Origin: Macrosoma leucophasiata
Taxonomy: Eukaryota > Arthropoda > Insecta > Lepidoptera > Hedylidae
Direction of reading: 5' to 3'
Assembly (NCBI GenBank): GCA_036365455.1
Contig: JAWQUS010000030.1
Span: forward strand, 17,628,001-17,692,000
DNA length: 64,000 nt
Part shown: piece by piece, positions 30,535-42,919 of the stretch
How positions within the stretch are numbered: position 1 is the stretch's first letter
How the letters are laid out: every line of letters starts with the position of its first letter
Position numbers and translations under genes: made by a program
Notes under the pieces: generated by a model
Database searches by the model: none
What the model was told of the DNA's origin: nothing
The model's input: the letters and a program-made list of their open reading frames with translations, nothing else

Positions 30535-32940
30535 TGTCAATTGCCACGTTCAGGATGCCAAGTGCGGAGTAATGACGACTCGGCTACCTCACGTCACTGA
30601 AGTGTCATTGAATTTGTATTTCATGCAGGAATATGACAGCAGTCTTGTTATTTCTCTCTCCCCTCTAAAAAGATGAAAGATCTTAAATATGTACTTAATA
30701 TACATAATAAGTAATTTTGAAGAAAGTAGGCTTGTTCTTTAAAGTTATTTGTGGTAGATAAATAGTTACTTAATGCCTTATCTTACGCGAACCCACTCGC
30801 GGGCTCTTACACAAGATCTTTGAGGCAAACAAGTTATTCAACTGTTTAATAAGCTATGGCACTTATTTTAGTGTGAATTTACTTTAAAAAGGCGCGTGAG
30901 ACTTCTCCAAGACTACAAGTTAAAATGTCAAAGATTCTGCAAAAAATCGAAAATTCAACACTGGCTAATGAGAAAAATCCGGTCAAGTACGTGTCGGGCC
31001 ACGCGCAGTGTAGGGTTCCGTAGTTTTTAGATATGAATAATGTAATAAAAAATAATAATAAATATTCTCTATGCAGTTGTTCACAATTTTCGAGTAAAAT
31101 ACATTTGGTCGACTATTACTCGCAAACTTGTAAAGCCAACTTAAGTGAGGTAGTTTTCCTTTTAATTAATTTAGTTATAGGTATGTTGCTACTATTGAAT
31201 TTCTAACTACCTTCAACTGTTTGGTAGAAGGGGAGGGACACTTGAGTCTAACGAAAATCGGCACTTTAAGGCTTAATAAGTCACAAATAGTTAACCAAAC
31301 CGAAAAATGATATTAGGGCATCCCCCATAACAATTTTGAAAGACCTGTCCAACGATATCCCACACTATATAGAAAACGAAAAATAAAAAAAATATCAGCG
31401 TGTTTAATGTAGGAGAAGTACCTCAAAAGGACAGACAGACAGGCGGACATGGCGAAACTAAAAACGACCAATGCGTGCAACACCAAAAAGTGAGCAAAAT
31501 CATCATTTTGGCTGAAAGACGTCCATTGCTGGACAAAAGCCTTCTAAAAGTCCCAAAAATTGTCTTGGGTGTGAACAAGCAAATTGAGCATAATATGTAA
31601 CCTCTATTTGTTATCAATCAGTAATTCTTTGAAGTGTTGAGATAGCAAATGGAAATAAAAAACGAAAATATTCCTTAAAGACGGTAATTTCATCTCTTGG
31701 CATCCGAGCGATGTCAATTGCAAATATTGCAATGTTCTGGGTGCCAAGTGTGGAGTACCTACCTAATAAAATCATACCTACATTGGCGTATGGAATAAAT
31801 GTAAAAGGGGTTGAAAACTACGCTTCTAATTCCTTTGGTAATTAATAAATAAATAACTTTACTTAATGAGAATGTATGCTCTTTGGTTCACAGTTTTTGG
31901 GGTTCAAAATTGATTTGATTGCAACAGATTTCTTTTACGAATCGACGATTTATGATGATTTCATTTAAAATTCTCAATTCTAAGTAGTATAAAAGGTGTG
32001 TTATTTTATGCGCCATAAGAATCGTCGAATCCCCCAATCATAATAACAATTTTGTAGATATCTATCTACAAATATTGTTTTTATGGTAATTCCGGCTGTT
32101 GGCACCCGAGCGATGTCAATTGCGATATTCTGGGTGCCAAGTGTGGGGTAATGATGACGGTTTCACCTCACATCGCTGAAGTGTCATAGAATTTGTGTTT
32201 CTTAAACAGAGATGTTACGATAACAAGCTTGTTATTTCTCTTATATCGTCCAAAAATATTAAACCTACATTTTATTCCTGGATTTTGACGAATGGAATAT
32301 GTTACAGGGGAAGAAGAAGACAGAAGATGCTCTTATTCTTTCGTAATTGATAAAATCATAAATAACTTGTTTTTCTCTAAGCCTGGGATGCACCACGATC
32401 TTTGTTAAAGTTAAAGTTATTGTAACATTTCACATCCTTCTCTAACTTATAGAAATATGTTAAAGTTAGAGAGGAATGTGAAATGTTCACAATACAATAC
32501 TATACAATACCCTTAACAAATATTTTGCCGCAACCCAGACTAAAAATGTTTTTCACTATTTAATTTTATTACTTGATCGGCGTAACTAATATATATATTG
32601 GTAAGTACTAAATAAGCTTTATTTTATAGCTTGGTATCACAAATAGTCTACGCTAAGCTGAGAACAGACAGACGGACACAGCGACACTATACCTAAGGAT
32701 TCGTTGTAGACTACGGAACCCTAAAAATGAGCTATTGACTCTGAACTTTATGATTCGAAAGATACAATAAATTCGTTTCCAAATATCTGCTGGAATGGTA
32801 AATCCTTTTATATTATGGCAATTTGGTGAGTTGGCATCAGAACAATGTTCTGAGTGCCAACTGGGTAAAAATGACTTTTTTAAGGCAATCCAGCATCACG
32901 TCTGGTAACGATAACTTAGACCGACATGGATATTTTGACG
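30535..32940. repeat. cluster of four related repeat segments
   Basis: Pieces at 30540-30660, 31690-31760, 32095-32235 and 32825-32920 share a GATGCCAAGTG/GGTGCCAAGTGTGG motif, the first and third also a TCACTGAAGTGTCAT-like block. The flanks at 30976-31025 and 32690-32725 are GGGTTCCGTAG in opposite orientation, so an older larger element may span them. Confidence 0.45.
32388..32540. mobile_element. small palindromic MITE
   Basis: Terminal pair TGGGATGCACC.. and ..GCAACCCA with TTTGTTAA/TTAACAAA inside. The central hairpin TTCACATYCTTCTCTAACTT pairs with its complement at 32462-32490. Confidence 0.65.
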
Positions 32941-32999
32941 CGTGCATGACATTGACAGCGAGAATGCAGTTTTTTTTTGTTATTAGTTATAGTATTTAT

Positions 33000-33300
33000 T
33001 TGCAGCGTAAAAGTGAATATAATATAGTCAGTTAATTATTTATTAAGTATATATGTCAGTCAAGTGAGTTACAGTCAAGTTATTCGAGTAAAGCGATGGC
33101 TACTTTACCAGAACATTTACAATGAAGTTTTGGAGACAACCTGAAAGGTCGTGTTTTTGCACTATTATTCTATTTCACTATACACGGGCACTGTATAAAA
33201 CTTATATCAAACAAAATGCCACCAATTTTATTCAATATAACTTAAAAATACACCAAGAAAATGAAATAAAATAAGAGCACTATACGCCTCTTTCAAGGTG
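33000..33300 (-). repeat. unclassified repeat E, copy 2
   Basis: Complement of 55660-55920, with AAAGCGATGGCTACTTTACC and CGGGCACTGTATA blocks. Confidence 0.72.
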
Positions 33301-33724
33301 CCCGCCAAGGCTCCAAGAGTGCAGTTTTGCTTCTGTGATTCATAACCAGAACACGACTGTTCTGCATATTGGGCACGCATCTCGGGCGTTTGACCGAGAT
33401 GCCTATGTCCTGCAGCCATCATCTAACATCCATGTAAAAACTTGTCTGTCACCTTTATTTCACATTAAAACGGATATGAAAAGAAAACCAAAGATTTTGG
33501 TAGAAATCATGGAATAAAAACTGTTTATTATGGTGGGCGAAATTTTCCTTTATGAGGATACCCGTACGTAGTTTACTACCCTGTGTAAACTCGTCGTATT
33601 CATTACATTTATACGACATATAAAATTTATATTAAATGTAATAAAATGCAAAATACTTTACTGGCACAAAAAATATCATTGTACAATCATACCTTTCCTG
33701 TATTGGCACACAAATCAGTTCAAC

Positions 33725-33965
33725 TTCAAATGGTCGCGCGAAAAGGAAACTATTTTGAGCGGGAAAATGACGCCATTTCCTGAGCGTAACGGTGCCATCA
33801 TAAAATGGCCGGCGTATTCGGTGAAGCCTTATCGTGAACGTTACTCAGATAATTCTTGCGATTTGACAGGCAATTGTCATAGGGGTTTTTGGGGGCTGTT
33901 GGAGATTTAGTGAATACATGGGCATGTATTTGGAAAGGAGTGTAAGTTGGTGCTAGTAACGTTTA
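33725..33965. other. GC-richer unique-looking block
   Basis: Stands out from the AT-rich surroundings, with AAAATGGCCGGCG and a donor-like GAGTGTAAGT at its end. It might be a first non-coding exon or CpG-type promoter. No coding frame and no repeat match seen. Confidence 0.25.
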
Positions 33966-33969
33966 AAGT

Positions 33970-34900
33970 GTTTTTATGTCTATACCTAGGGAATTCACTT
34001 AAGCAACGAGCAATGAAGAATTTGTGCCCCATTCTAGGCTCAAAAACTTTAAAGCTTAAAAGAAAGTACCTACTGGTGGTAGAGCTCCAGTTACGAAGTA
34101 TATATAGGTATATCGGTATATATAGCTCGGAAATTATTGATGTAGGTGGTTTTAATTGTCATCGCTTATTATTATTTATTTATTCAAGTATATAATTGCT
34201 TCTATATTCATACTACTGTATTTATTCAATCTTACTTATATGTATATTTTATTATACATACATATATATATATATATCTTTATGTAATTTGTCTGTAAGC
34301 TCCCATTAATTAATTTGTTTATTTTTATATTTTCCTATGATTTCTGTTTCTCTATGGATTTTTTTTCTGATCGCACCGCCGCAATATGGTTCCACTACCA
34401 CAACGTCGACTGATAGAGAATGCCTTATGGCATTAAGTCCGCCTAATGTACCTAAATGTGCATTAAAGTTTTAAATAAATAAATAAATATATATATTTAT
34501 ATATGTGTTATAAGAATTAAAATTTGATATGATACGTTATATATTATACACACTGGACCATCTCGTGACACCACCGTAAAAATACGTTATGTATTTCTCA
34601 ACTTCATATTAAAAAGACAGCGGCCGTTATTGCGTTGCCCCTACGTGACCGTATTCGGGGACGTTTGGTCCATAATATTATAAAAAATGCCCGTTTAGTA
34701 TTCTCTTAAGGTCCCGATGAATATCCACCACTTATAATGTCTTTTGACTGAAGGAAAATTATAAAGTTAAGCCTCTTAGTAAGCTATTTCCGAATTATTC
34801 GGAGCGCGGTTCCAGATAATTGCCTTTGGATCCCATATTTCAATGCGATATAAATCGTACAAAATACGTACTTATACTGTACGATTTATGACTACTACTT
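33970..34900. other. AT-rich spacer with LINE tail
   Basis: Contains a (TATA)-rich run at 34255-34280 and a LINE 3' end at 34410-34490 (GGCATTAAGTCCGCC then (AAAT)n). The rest is unrecognised. Confidence 0.45.
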
Positions 34901-34903
34901 TTA

Positions 34904-35190
34904 CTGGTGGCAGAGCTCCAGTGACGGAGCTCGCGGGCGTAGGCACCACCGCATTACCTAATTTACTTGCCGCTAAATGGTAGTGTTCAGCACTATCGTG
35001 TTCCGGTCAGGTGGTAATGTTCGGCCCTGTAATTTCCGGCACAGAGGCATAAGACCTCAGGAGTTGGAACGCATCTGCATTTAGACCTTGGTCTTCGTGT
35101 TGGTGTCTATAGGCTGCAGTCATCACTTAACATCAATGTGAACTGCATGCTTGTTTGCAACTTCCATAAAATAAATTAAGAAAAAAAAAC
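34904..35190 (+). mobile_element. SINE-A copy, near full length
   Basis: ACTGGTGGCAGAGCTCCAG to poly(A) at 35180-35188. Confidence 0.87.
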
Positions 35191-35229
35191 TATACTAAAA
35201 ATATAGTCCATCAAAATTAGCTTACCGTG

Positions 35230-36095
35230 GATATTAGTACTTACTTTTGAGATGTTAGCTATCCTATCTTTCGAGTTGGATCAAACTGCACACGGTATGC
35301 AAAGTTTGATTAAAATCGGTCAAGCAGTGTAGGAGTCCATCGCAAACAAACAACGTGACGCGTAATTTATAAGTACACTAGCTGACCCGGCCACGCGTTG
35401 CTGTGGCTAAAGTTTTTGTTATATTACATTATATAATCAAAGATTACATTATAGTAAACAATCTAAGAGGAACAATAAGAGAACATCAGTCACGGAGTCC
35501 ACTATGCTTTTTCACACAGATGGTATTTGTAAAAAAAATTGGTGATCTTATTTGACTTTCTACTACTATAACCCTTTAGTACAATGAAATTATTTACGAA
35601 CAAAGACGAAAATGTTGATGTTGGTATACAAATTCACTGGATTGAGATTTGAAGGGGAAGTACGTTGAACACAATTAATTAAAATGTTCTTACACTTGAT
35701 GTTAAGCAGAAATCAATAGGTACAAAATAAAAATTTAAAGCGTCAATGGTAATTCATATGTGGTAATTATGCTGTTTAAATGTAGCTTAAATGACATGTT
35801 TGTAGATTTACCGTAGCAGCGCCATCTATTGATTACTTACTCAACCCAGTCGAAAGGTATCGACATCTGTTAGAATCATTTGGAGTTAACAGATAATTGT
35901 GACTGTCAAATAATAACAGACAAATAATTAGCAATAAATTAAAATTGCGACTATAATTTGAGATTTAAACTATCCTATCTCTCAAGTTGGATCGAACTGC
36001 ACATGGTGTGCGAATTTTATTATAATCGGTTAAGTGGTTTAGAAGTCCATTGAGGACAAACATTGTGACACGAGATTTATATATATTAAGATAAG
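35230..36095 (+). repeat. tandem/nested CTAGCTGAC-type repeats
   Basis: A 3' end at 35230-35380 (GAGTTGGATCAAACTGCACA block) directly precedes CTAGCTGACCCGGCCACGCG at 35382. The same 3' block recurs at 35980-36095 and again at 39195-39312. Confidence 0.65.
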
Positions 36096-36220
36096 TACAT
36101 ATTTTATAAGTAAGTATATTTAAGTCTTAAATGAAGATACGCTATGCCTATTGAGATCAAAAGATTTTTGTTTTAGAAAAATCTAACGCGATGCATCCAC
36201 TTAAAAAAAAAAAAAAAAAA

Positions 36221-36400
36221 AACGTAACTTCACGCCTGTAATCCCCGAAGGGGTAGGCAGAGGTAAATGCATGCATTCAATCATACATGCAAACACCCAC
36301 GACTCGCCGGTTACGTTTTGGCCCATGTAACACGTGGCGAACCTGTTGCCATCTCCGGGCACATTACCAAACTCCGGTGTACTGGGAAACTTCCACAAAA
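36221..36400 (-). repeat. SINE-C 3' two-thirds
   Basis: Complement of the SINE-C tail and body, preceded by an 18-base A run at 36203-36220. The tRNA head is missing. Confidence 0.8.
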
Positions 36401-36744
36401 ATTCATCCCCTTAACTCTATATTTTTTAAGATTAGGTATTTTTTATAATACTTAGTGATTTTTTAATGCTTTATCGCAGTAGAATTATTCTGTTTGACGA
36501 CTGACTCACTGGTTTTTACTCAAAATCTAAGAAAAATATTATCTTAGTATATTATTGTACCTTTAGTTTCTCGGTAGACATTTCCCTGGATAAAAAAAAA
36601 CCTGAATATCGACGATAAACGAGCACATTATTTTGTTATTGGACTCAGATATTGGTACTTTAGAACAAAATACGAGTACGTATTCACGGTGTGCTTCCAC
36701 TGTAACAGAGTTAAGCGAATAAGATTAGAATTGAGCTATTGGAC

Positions 36745-37174
36745 TTATTACACGCCACGGTATTAAGGGTACGATAGCAAGGGTCAGGGTAGTGTAATAA
36801 CATTTAGGGACTTAGGGCCCTAATTAGGGCGACTGGAGCGGCCCGGTCCGCCTAACGCCCTAACTACACACAGTACAAATATGAACAGTATGGAAACTAC
36901 GTACAAAACGGCAAACTCACACAAACATGCACATCGACGCTCGAGTAGCGAGTGATTCGGAGCTGCAACACCGCGAGAATTGCTTAGGGACTCGTTGATG
37001 AGCATGTTTGTGTGATTGCGCCGTTTCAACGTTTTGAACCTAGTTTCTATACTGTTCATATTTGTACTGTGACTGAGTTAGGGCTCTGTCGACCGGATAG
37101 TGTAATAAGCGGCAACCCGGCGTGAGGCCACGCCCACCCTGTCTGCCGAACCCTGAATACCGTGTCGTGTAATA
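36745..37174. mobile_element. palindromic MITE, second copy of the 19398 element
   Basis: 430 bp with ends TTATTACACGCCACGG and CCGTGTCGTGTAATA, and internal AGTATGGAAACTACGTACAA pairing with its downstream complement. Inverted relative to the copy at 19398-19834 and without that copy's outer GC-rich arms. Confidence 0.82.
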
Positions 37175-37245
37175 GCCTTATATGAAAAGTGTGGCGTAAT
37201 CTGAACGCCCTCTGCGTTCAGTTTACATTGTAAATAACACTTCAA

Positions 37246-37507
37246 TTTTTTTTAATGTAATAAAAGTGGCAAACAAGAATGCCGTTCACATTGATGTTAA
37301 GTGATGACTGCAGCCTATAGACACCCACACAAAGACCAGAGGTCAAAATGCAGATGCGTTCCCACTCCTGAGGTCTTACGTGTTATGCCTCTGTGCCGGA
37401 ATACAGGGCCGTATATTACCACCTGACCGGAACACGATAGTGCTGAACACTACCATTTAGCGGCAAGTATATTAGGTAATGCGGTGATGCCTACGCCCGC
37501 AAGCTCC
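37246..37507 (-). mobile_element. SINE-A copy, 5' end cut by a LINE tail
   Basis: Complete except for its last ~20 bases, where (AGAATC)n starts. Confidence 0.85.
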
Positions 37508-37850
37508 AGAATCAGAATCAGAATCAGAAACTCTAGGGTGACAGGCACCTCTTATGACACGTCAAAAATAAACAAAATAAATTAAAGCGAATAACAATTG
37601 ATATACATGTCAAACAAGATAAAACATATATGTAAAGTCAAGAATATCACTAAGATAAAACTAAATGTCATAAACTAATGTAAAAAGTATATCAGTAGAA
37701 TGTCTCTTTTCCCCTTTACAAACTGATAACAAAGAGTAAAAAGAAAAGAAAAAGAGTCATTCTTTGTCATTCACCGGCAAAGTTCCAAAGGCCAATATCC
37801 GTCCTCCGTCACGGGAGTCCCTCACAGACAGAGAGAATCACTGGAACAGG
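37508..37850 (-). repeat. LINE 3' UTR with (GATTCT)n tail
   Basis: The AGAATCAGAATCAGAATCAG run is the complement of a simple 3' tail. The body shares TACAAAC and AATGTCTCTTTTCC-like blocks with the 11130 and 29040 repeats. Confidence 0.6.
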
Positions 37851-37864
37851 TAGACTGTTATTAT

Positions 37865-38106
37865 TATTTTTATGTAAGGAAGGTGGCAAACAAGCCTGCA
37901 GCCACATTGATGTTAAGTGATGGCTGCAGCCTATAGACATCTACATAAAAACCAGAGGTCAAAATGCAGATGCGTTGCCACCCTGAGACCTAAGTCGTTA
38001 TGTCTCTGTGATAGTGCTGAACATAACCATTTAGCTGCAGATTGATTAGGTAATGCGGTGGTGCTTACGCCCTCGAGCTCCCTCACTGGAACTCTACCAG
38101 TAGTAA
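37865..38106 (-). mobile_element. SINE-A copy, older subfamily
   Basis: Has the GTCTCTGTGATAGTGCTGAAC variant, with the pyrimidine-rich middle deleted. Confidence 0.8.
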
Positions 38107-38163
38107 AATTTATTAGTCACATGAATTAAATTTTAAGCTTATTTTCCATAATAATATCTCTTA

Positions 38164-38406
38164 CTATCTGACCCGGCAAACTTCGTATTGCCTCAGAATT
38201 AAATAATGAGTCGAAGGTTTGATAGATACGGACTTTTTGTATGGGACAATGAAATTGTGTTTTTAACTATTTCCCTACAATTCTTTCATATTTTTTTACC
38301 TTTTAAACCTTCCCTGGACTTCCAAAAATCATTCATAAATTGGTCCAGCCGTTCTCGAATTTTAGCGAGACTAACGAACAGCAATTGATTTTTATAAATA
38401 TAGATA
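38164..38406 (+). repeat. CTAGCTGAC-type repeat, copy
   Basis: ATCTGACCCGGCAAACTTCG to TTTATAAATATAGATAG. It is followed after 6 bp by a second copy. Confidence 0.72.
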
Positions 38407-38412
38407 GATGGA

Positions 38413-38606
38413 CTAGCTGACTCAGCCAACTTCGTGTTGCCTCAGAATTAAATAATGTGTCAAAGGTTTGACAGATACGGACTGTTCGTATGGGAAAATA
38501 AAATTGTTGTTATTACTGTTTTCCTTCAATTTCTTGATATTTTCTTACCTTTTAAACCTTCCCTGGACTTCCTAAATTCTTTGATTTTTATATATATAGA
38601 TAGATG
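38413..38606 (+). repeat. CTAGCTGAC-type repeat, tandem neighbour
   Basis: CTAGCTGACTCAGCCAACTT to TATATATAGATAGATG. About 85% alike by eye to the preceding copy, so possibly a duplication. Confidence 0.72.
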
Positions 38607-38639
38607 TATATAGATTTTTTACTAAATTCATATTAGTTA

Positions 38640-39312
38640 CTAGCAAATGCTTCGGCTTCGCGCGGTTGCTATATTACCTACCCTCTCTTATTCATCTTAT
38701 TTTTTTTTCTTTATTCTCTTCATATATAGCCTTAAACCTTCCTCGATAAATGGGTTATCTAACACTGAAATAATTTTTCAAATCGGATTAGAAGTTCCTG
38801 AGAAAACTACAAACAAAACAAACTGTAGCGTCCACTACATTAAGGCGCCAACTAGTGGAATACAATGAAACCTTACAGTACTCGTCTAGTACGGTAGATG
38901 GCATGCAGTCAAATTACATCGCACATACGAAGATTTCTCAAGAGTTGGCATATATACAACTTCCCAACGTCAACCGTTAGGCCGCGGCCCGCCAGGCGCT
39001 ATCACCTTGCCTGGTCGGAGGATCCTCCCTCTTCGTCGGAGGAACACTTCCACCCATTCCTCCTCAAAACAATCAAACTCTTTAGCTTTATAATATTATT
39101 ATATATGAATAAACTAGCGGCCCGTACCGGCTTCGCACGGGTTGCAATTTAGGTACTTACATAATATTACGACTATGAAATGAGATTAATGCTATCCCAT
39201 CTCTCAAGTTGGATCGAACTGCACATGGTGTGCGAATTATTATTATAATCGGTTAAGTGGTTTAGGAGTCCATTGAGGACAAACATTGTGACACGAGATT
39301 TATATATATTAA
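38640..39312 (+). repeat. two further LINE-type 3' repeats
   Basis: 38640-38830 starts CTAGCAAATGCTTCGGCTTC. 39113-39312 starts CTAGCGGCCCGTACCGGCTT and ends GACACGAGATTTATATATAT. About 280 bp of unassigned DNA with GGCCGCGGCCCGCC lies between. Confidence 0.55.
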
Positions 39313-39404
39313 GATATATAATATATATTATAAAGAATAAAGTATAAAGTAAAGATGTCGTCTCGGTTACGTTCCTTTCGTGGAATCACAATCCTAGGTT
39401 GAAT

Positions 39405-39800
39405 AAATATAACTACGTTAAGAAAAACCGACATCAAAACTGAAAAGTAAAAAATAATAAAGATTTAATTGTAATTATATACTACCTATTATTTATATAT
39501 GCTATTTACTAATAGGTTTGAAGTCGGTGACAAGCCTTAAACAAACCATTATATTACGAGCAAATTAATACACTGAACAAAACGTAACCGGCGAATCGTG
39601 GTTGTTTGCATGTATGCCTGAATTCATGCATTTACCTCTGCCTACCCCTTCGCTAGTGATTTTGGCTTGGCACCGACTTAAAACTTATTAGTAAATAGCA
39701 CATATAAATAATAGGTAGTATATAATTACAATTAAATCTTTATTATTTTTTACTTTTCAGTTTTGAAGTCGGTTTTTCTTAACGTAGTTATATTTATTTA
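39405..39800. mobile_element. foldback element around a SINE-C fragment
   Basis: Arms of ~130 bp (39405-39535 and 39668-39800) share ATTAATTGTAATTATATACT-like and AACTACGTTAAGAAAAACCG blocks in inverted orientation. The loop holds 39580-39650, a piece of SINE-C (AACCGGCGAATCGTGG). Confidence 0.85.
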
Positions 39801-40533
39801 ATACTTTTTAGTTTATTGCTGCATTGTCAATTAGATTAATGTTAACATCTGTTAAATTTGTAAAATCTGTCTGTTTTAGCTTTGTGGCAATTAGATACCT
39901 AATTTAAATTGTTTAGGTGTGTCGATACAAAATTATTACACGACTATACGAAATCAGTGAAAAAATTTTATCCACGAAGGAGTTTATAAGCTATATTGTG
40001 TCGTCGATGAGTAAATGTGTCATTGTCACTTGTTGTCATCTTGTTGTCATGCGCATTAGGACTATCTAGGACGTCAGTGGATTCAACGCACTGTATGACA
40101 ACTCGCTGTCTATTCTTATTCCTTTAGTCTGAGGTGAAAGTAAGTAAAAAAATGCTCATGAAATAAAAACTAATGGGCCTATCTGAATCAAATTTTAATG
40201 GGACCAATTCGAAACTATTCCACATCAAACAAAACAAGAATTACATAAATCGGTCCAGAAAACTCGGCGAAATTCGCGTACATACATAAAATAAATATAT
40301 ATACCGGCCGAATTGAGAACCTTCTCGTTTTTTCTGTTAAAAACTGTTGAATATAGTGAACAGCTAAACTGCCCAATATATTCATATTTCATGTAATAAA
40401 TACAACGTGTTACATACTGTAAATAACTTTCAATATACCTACACGTTATAAATTGGTATTAGTATTATTGGCTGATATTTTATGCGTATATTCAAGGCAG
40501 TAAAAAATTGTTAGGCATTATTTCACTGAATTT

Positions 40534-40743
40534 TACTGATGGTACAGCTCCAATGACGGAGCTCATGGGCGGAGATCATTTTTTTTTAGAGGGTTATACC
40601 TCTGTGCCGGAAATTACAGGGTTGTACACAACCACCTAACCAGAACACGATAGCGCTGAACACTACCATTTAGCGGCAAGTGGATTAGGTAATGCGATGG
40701 TACCTACGCCCGCGAGGTCCATAATTAGAGCTCTACCATCAGT
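40534..40743. repeat. two SINE-A pieces head to head
   Basis: 40534-40575 is the 5' end on + (ACTGATGGTACAGCTCC). 40585-40743 is the 5' half on -. They meet at TTTTTTTTAGAGG. Confidence 0.75.
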
Positions 40744-40914
40744 ATTCATTTACCATCAATTTCTGCCGTTGCCCATCCCGCGTTATTGCAAATATTTGAA
40801 TAGTTTTACCGTTATAGCTCGGTTGAGCGACTGCAGACGGAGGAATTCTCCTCCACTAATGGGCGGTGAAAACTTCCGGCGCCTTAAAGTCTAAGGCTTA
40901 GACAAATCATTAAA

Positions 40915-41254
40915 GGTACGATTCCGAACTCCGCTGCACGCAACAGTGCTGCCGTCGCTGTGCAGCCGCAGCACCTTAAATTTTATTTTCATGTTATGGA
41001 AGTAGCAAACTAGCATGCAACATCACTTAACATCAATGTGAACTCATTGATGTTAAGTGATGACTGCAGCCTATAGACACTTACAAAAAGACCAAGGTCA
41101 AAATGCACATGCGTTACCGATCCTGAGGATCACGTGGACGAAGTCGCAGGCACAGCTAGTCTCATATAAAGTTATCGATAATATATGGACACCAGTAGTG
41201 CTGCGGCAGCATTGCAGCGGCACTGTTGCGTGCAGCGGAATTCGGGATAGTACC
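40915..41254. mobile_element. GC-rich TIR MITE containing SINE-A debris
   Basis: The ~57 bp ends share CCGCTGCACGCAACAGTG and GCAGCAC, inverted. The loop at 40983-41130 is a rearranged SINE-A fragment in which AACATCAATGTGAACT meets its own complement. Confidence 0.82.
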
Positions 41255-41306
41255 TTGCCTCATAAACAGAGAATATTATGTAATGATTGTCACAAATGTA
41301 TACTAA

Positions 41307-41441
41307 CCCCCTTATTCATAAACGTACATTAGATACGTTTTAGCTATATAATGCTTTGTCTTTGTCAGTTGCATTGTCAAATGTGCAGGATAGAAAAAGA
41401 CAAAGGAGAGATGAGCTAAAATACGTTTATGAATAAGGGGG
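41307..41441. mobile_element. MITE-G copy 3
   Basis: CCCCCTTATTCATAAACGTA ends with TAA on both sides; 135 bp. Confidence 0.86.
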
Positions 41442-41680
41442 TAAGATTATAAAAAGGTAAAGTTAGTAACTTTGATTGCTTGTTTGTTCGTTTGTAAGAA
41501 GGAAAGAAAAAAAAGAAAAATCTCTTTATTGATGTAGTCGAGAGAAGTAAATACGAGACAAAAGAAATAATCGAGAAAATAAAATAAAAAACTTAACTAA
41601 CTCAGAGAATATGTAATAATACAACGACTTAGTGTAAGTTGAAACTTACGTAACTACTTACAGAAGCTTGTAGGGGCTAT

Positions 41681-41964
41681 TTTTTTTTATGTAATGGGCG
41701 TGGCAAACAAGCATGCAGTTCACATTGATGTTAAGTGATGACTGCAGCCTATAGACACCCACATGAAGACCAAGGTCAAAATGCAGACGCGTTACCACTC
41801 CTGAGGCCTAAGGTGTTATGCCTCTGTGCCAGAAATTACAGGGCCGTACATTACCACCTGACCGGAACACGATAGTGCTGAACACTACCATTTAGCGGCA
41901 AGTATATTAGGTAATGCGGTGGTGCCTACGCCCGCGAGCTCCGTCACTGAAGCTCTACCACCAG
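41681..41964 (-). mobile_element. SINE-A copy, full length
   Basis: Poly(T) to CTCTACCACCAGT. Confidence 0.88.
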
Positions 41965-42561
41965 TATAATCTTTTTCGATAATCTTCGGAAATACTATAG
42001 AATATAATCTTCTTGGCTAATCTTCGGAAATACTGAACCGATCATGAAAATTCTTCACAATCAGAAAGTACACTATTCAGGAATGCTATAGGCTATATTT
42101 TATCATGATAGTAGCACAGTTTAAAGAAAACGAACGTAAATATAAGTAAGGGCTACCGCGCATATTAGACAAGACAGTCTAAAGACAGACTAACGCATCA
42201 CAGAGCTTATGGCGGTGCGCACACTTCGAACGAGACGTCTAACAGACAAAAACGTCTAAACGACCGTTAGACACGACAGCGACAAGACTGACTCGATTCT
42301 GCACTCCCGAGCACAAAGTGCTGTAACAACCAAATTTACGATTTTAAGATTACTATATATTTGATATTATGTAAGCCCATTTCAAGACCAATCTACTAAA
42401 TTAATTAATTTGTTGCAACGAACACTTTTTGTACTTACTTTTAATTTGTTTTTTCGGCTTAGATGACAATTCATCCGCAAATTTCACTTATCAGCGGATG
42501 AAATGTTACTCTTTACAAATAGAAGGGGTCGAAGACTCATCCGAAGTTTTGTTGTTAGCAG

Positions 42562-42919
42562 ATGGCGGCTGCATGAAGTTGTCAACTTTTTCCTCATGGG
42601 TGTCGTTTTCATGGTTCTCGAGGTCGTTTTCATGGTTCTTGAGAGTGTTGAATTCAATAGTGGTGTCAAAATGTAAATCCAAAATGGCGGCTGCATGGAG
42701 TTGTCAATTTTTTCGTCATGGGTGTCGTTTTCATGGTTCTTGAGGGTGTTGAATTCGATAGTGGTGTCAAAATGTAAATCCAAGATGGCGGCTGCATGAA
42801 GTTGTCAACTTTTTCGTCATGGGAGTCGTTTTCATGATTCTTGAGAGTGTTGAATTCGATAGTGGTGACAAAATGTAAATCCAAGATGGCGGCTGCATGA
42901 AGTTGTCAACTTTTTCGTA
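42562..42919 (+). repeat. tandem array of a 101 bp repeat
   Basis: Units start ATGGCGGCTGCATG at 42562, 42684, 42785 and 42886. Two are exactly 101 bp. The first has an internal 21 bp duplication around TCGTTTTCATGGTTCT. The fourth breaks off at TTTTTCGTAATC. Confidence 0.9.

Noticed and set aside
42429..42884. Several 70-104 codon frames with repeated MDLHFDTTIEFNTLKNHEND-like text
   Set aside because: They are translations of the 101 bp tandem repeat; both strands are open and the protein pattern follows the DNA unit length.
42562..42919. CRISPR-like array
   Set aside because: Units are contiguous 101 bp tandem repeats without unique spacers, in a eukaryotic genome.
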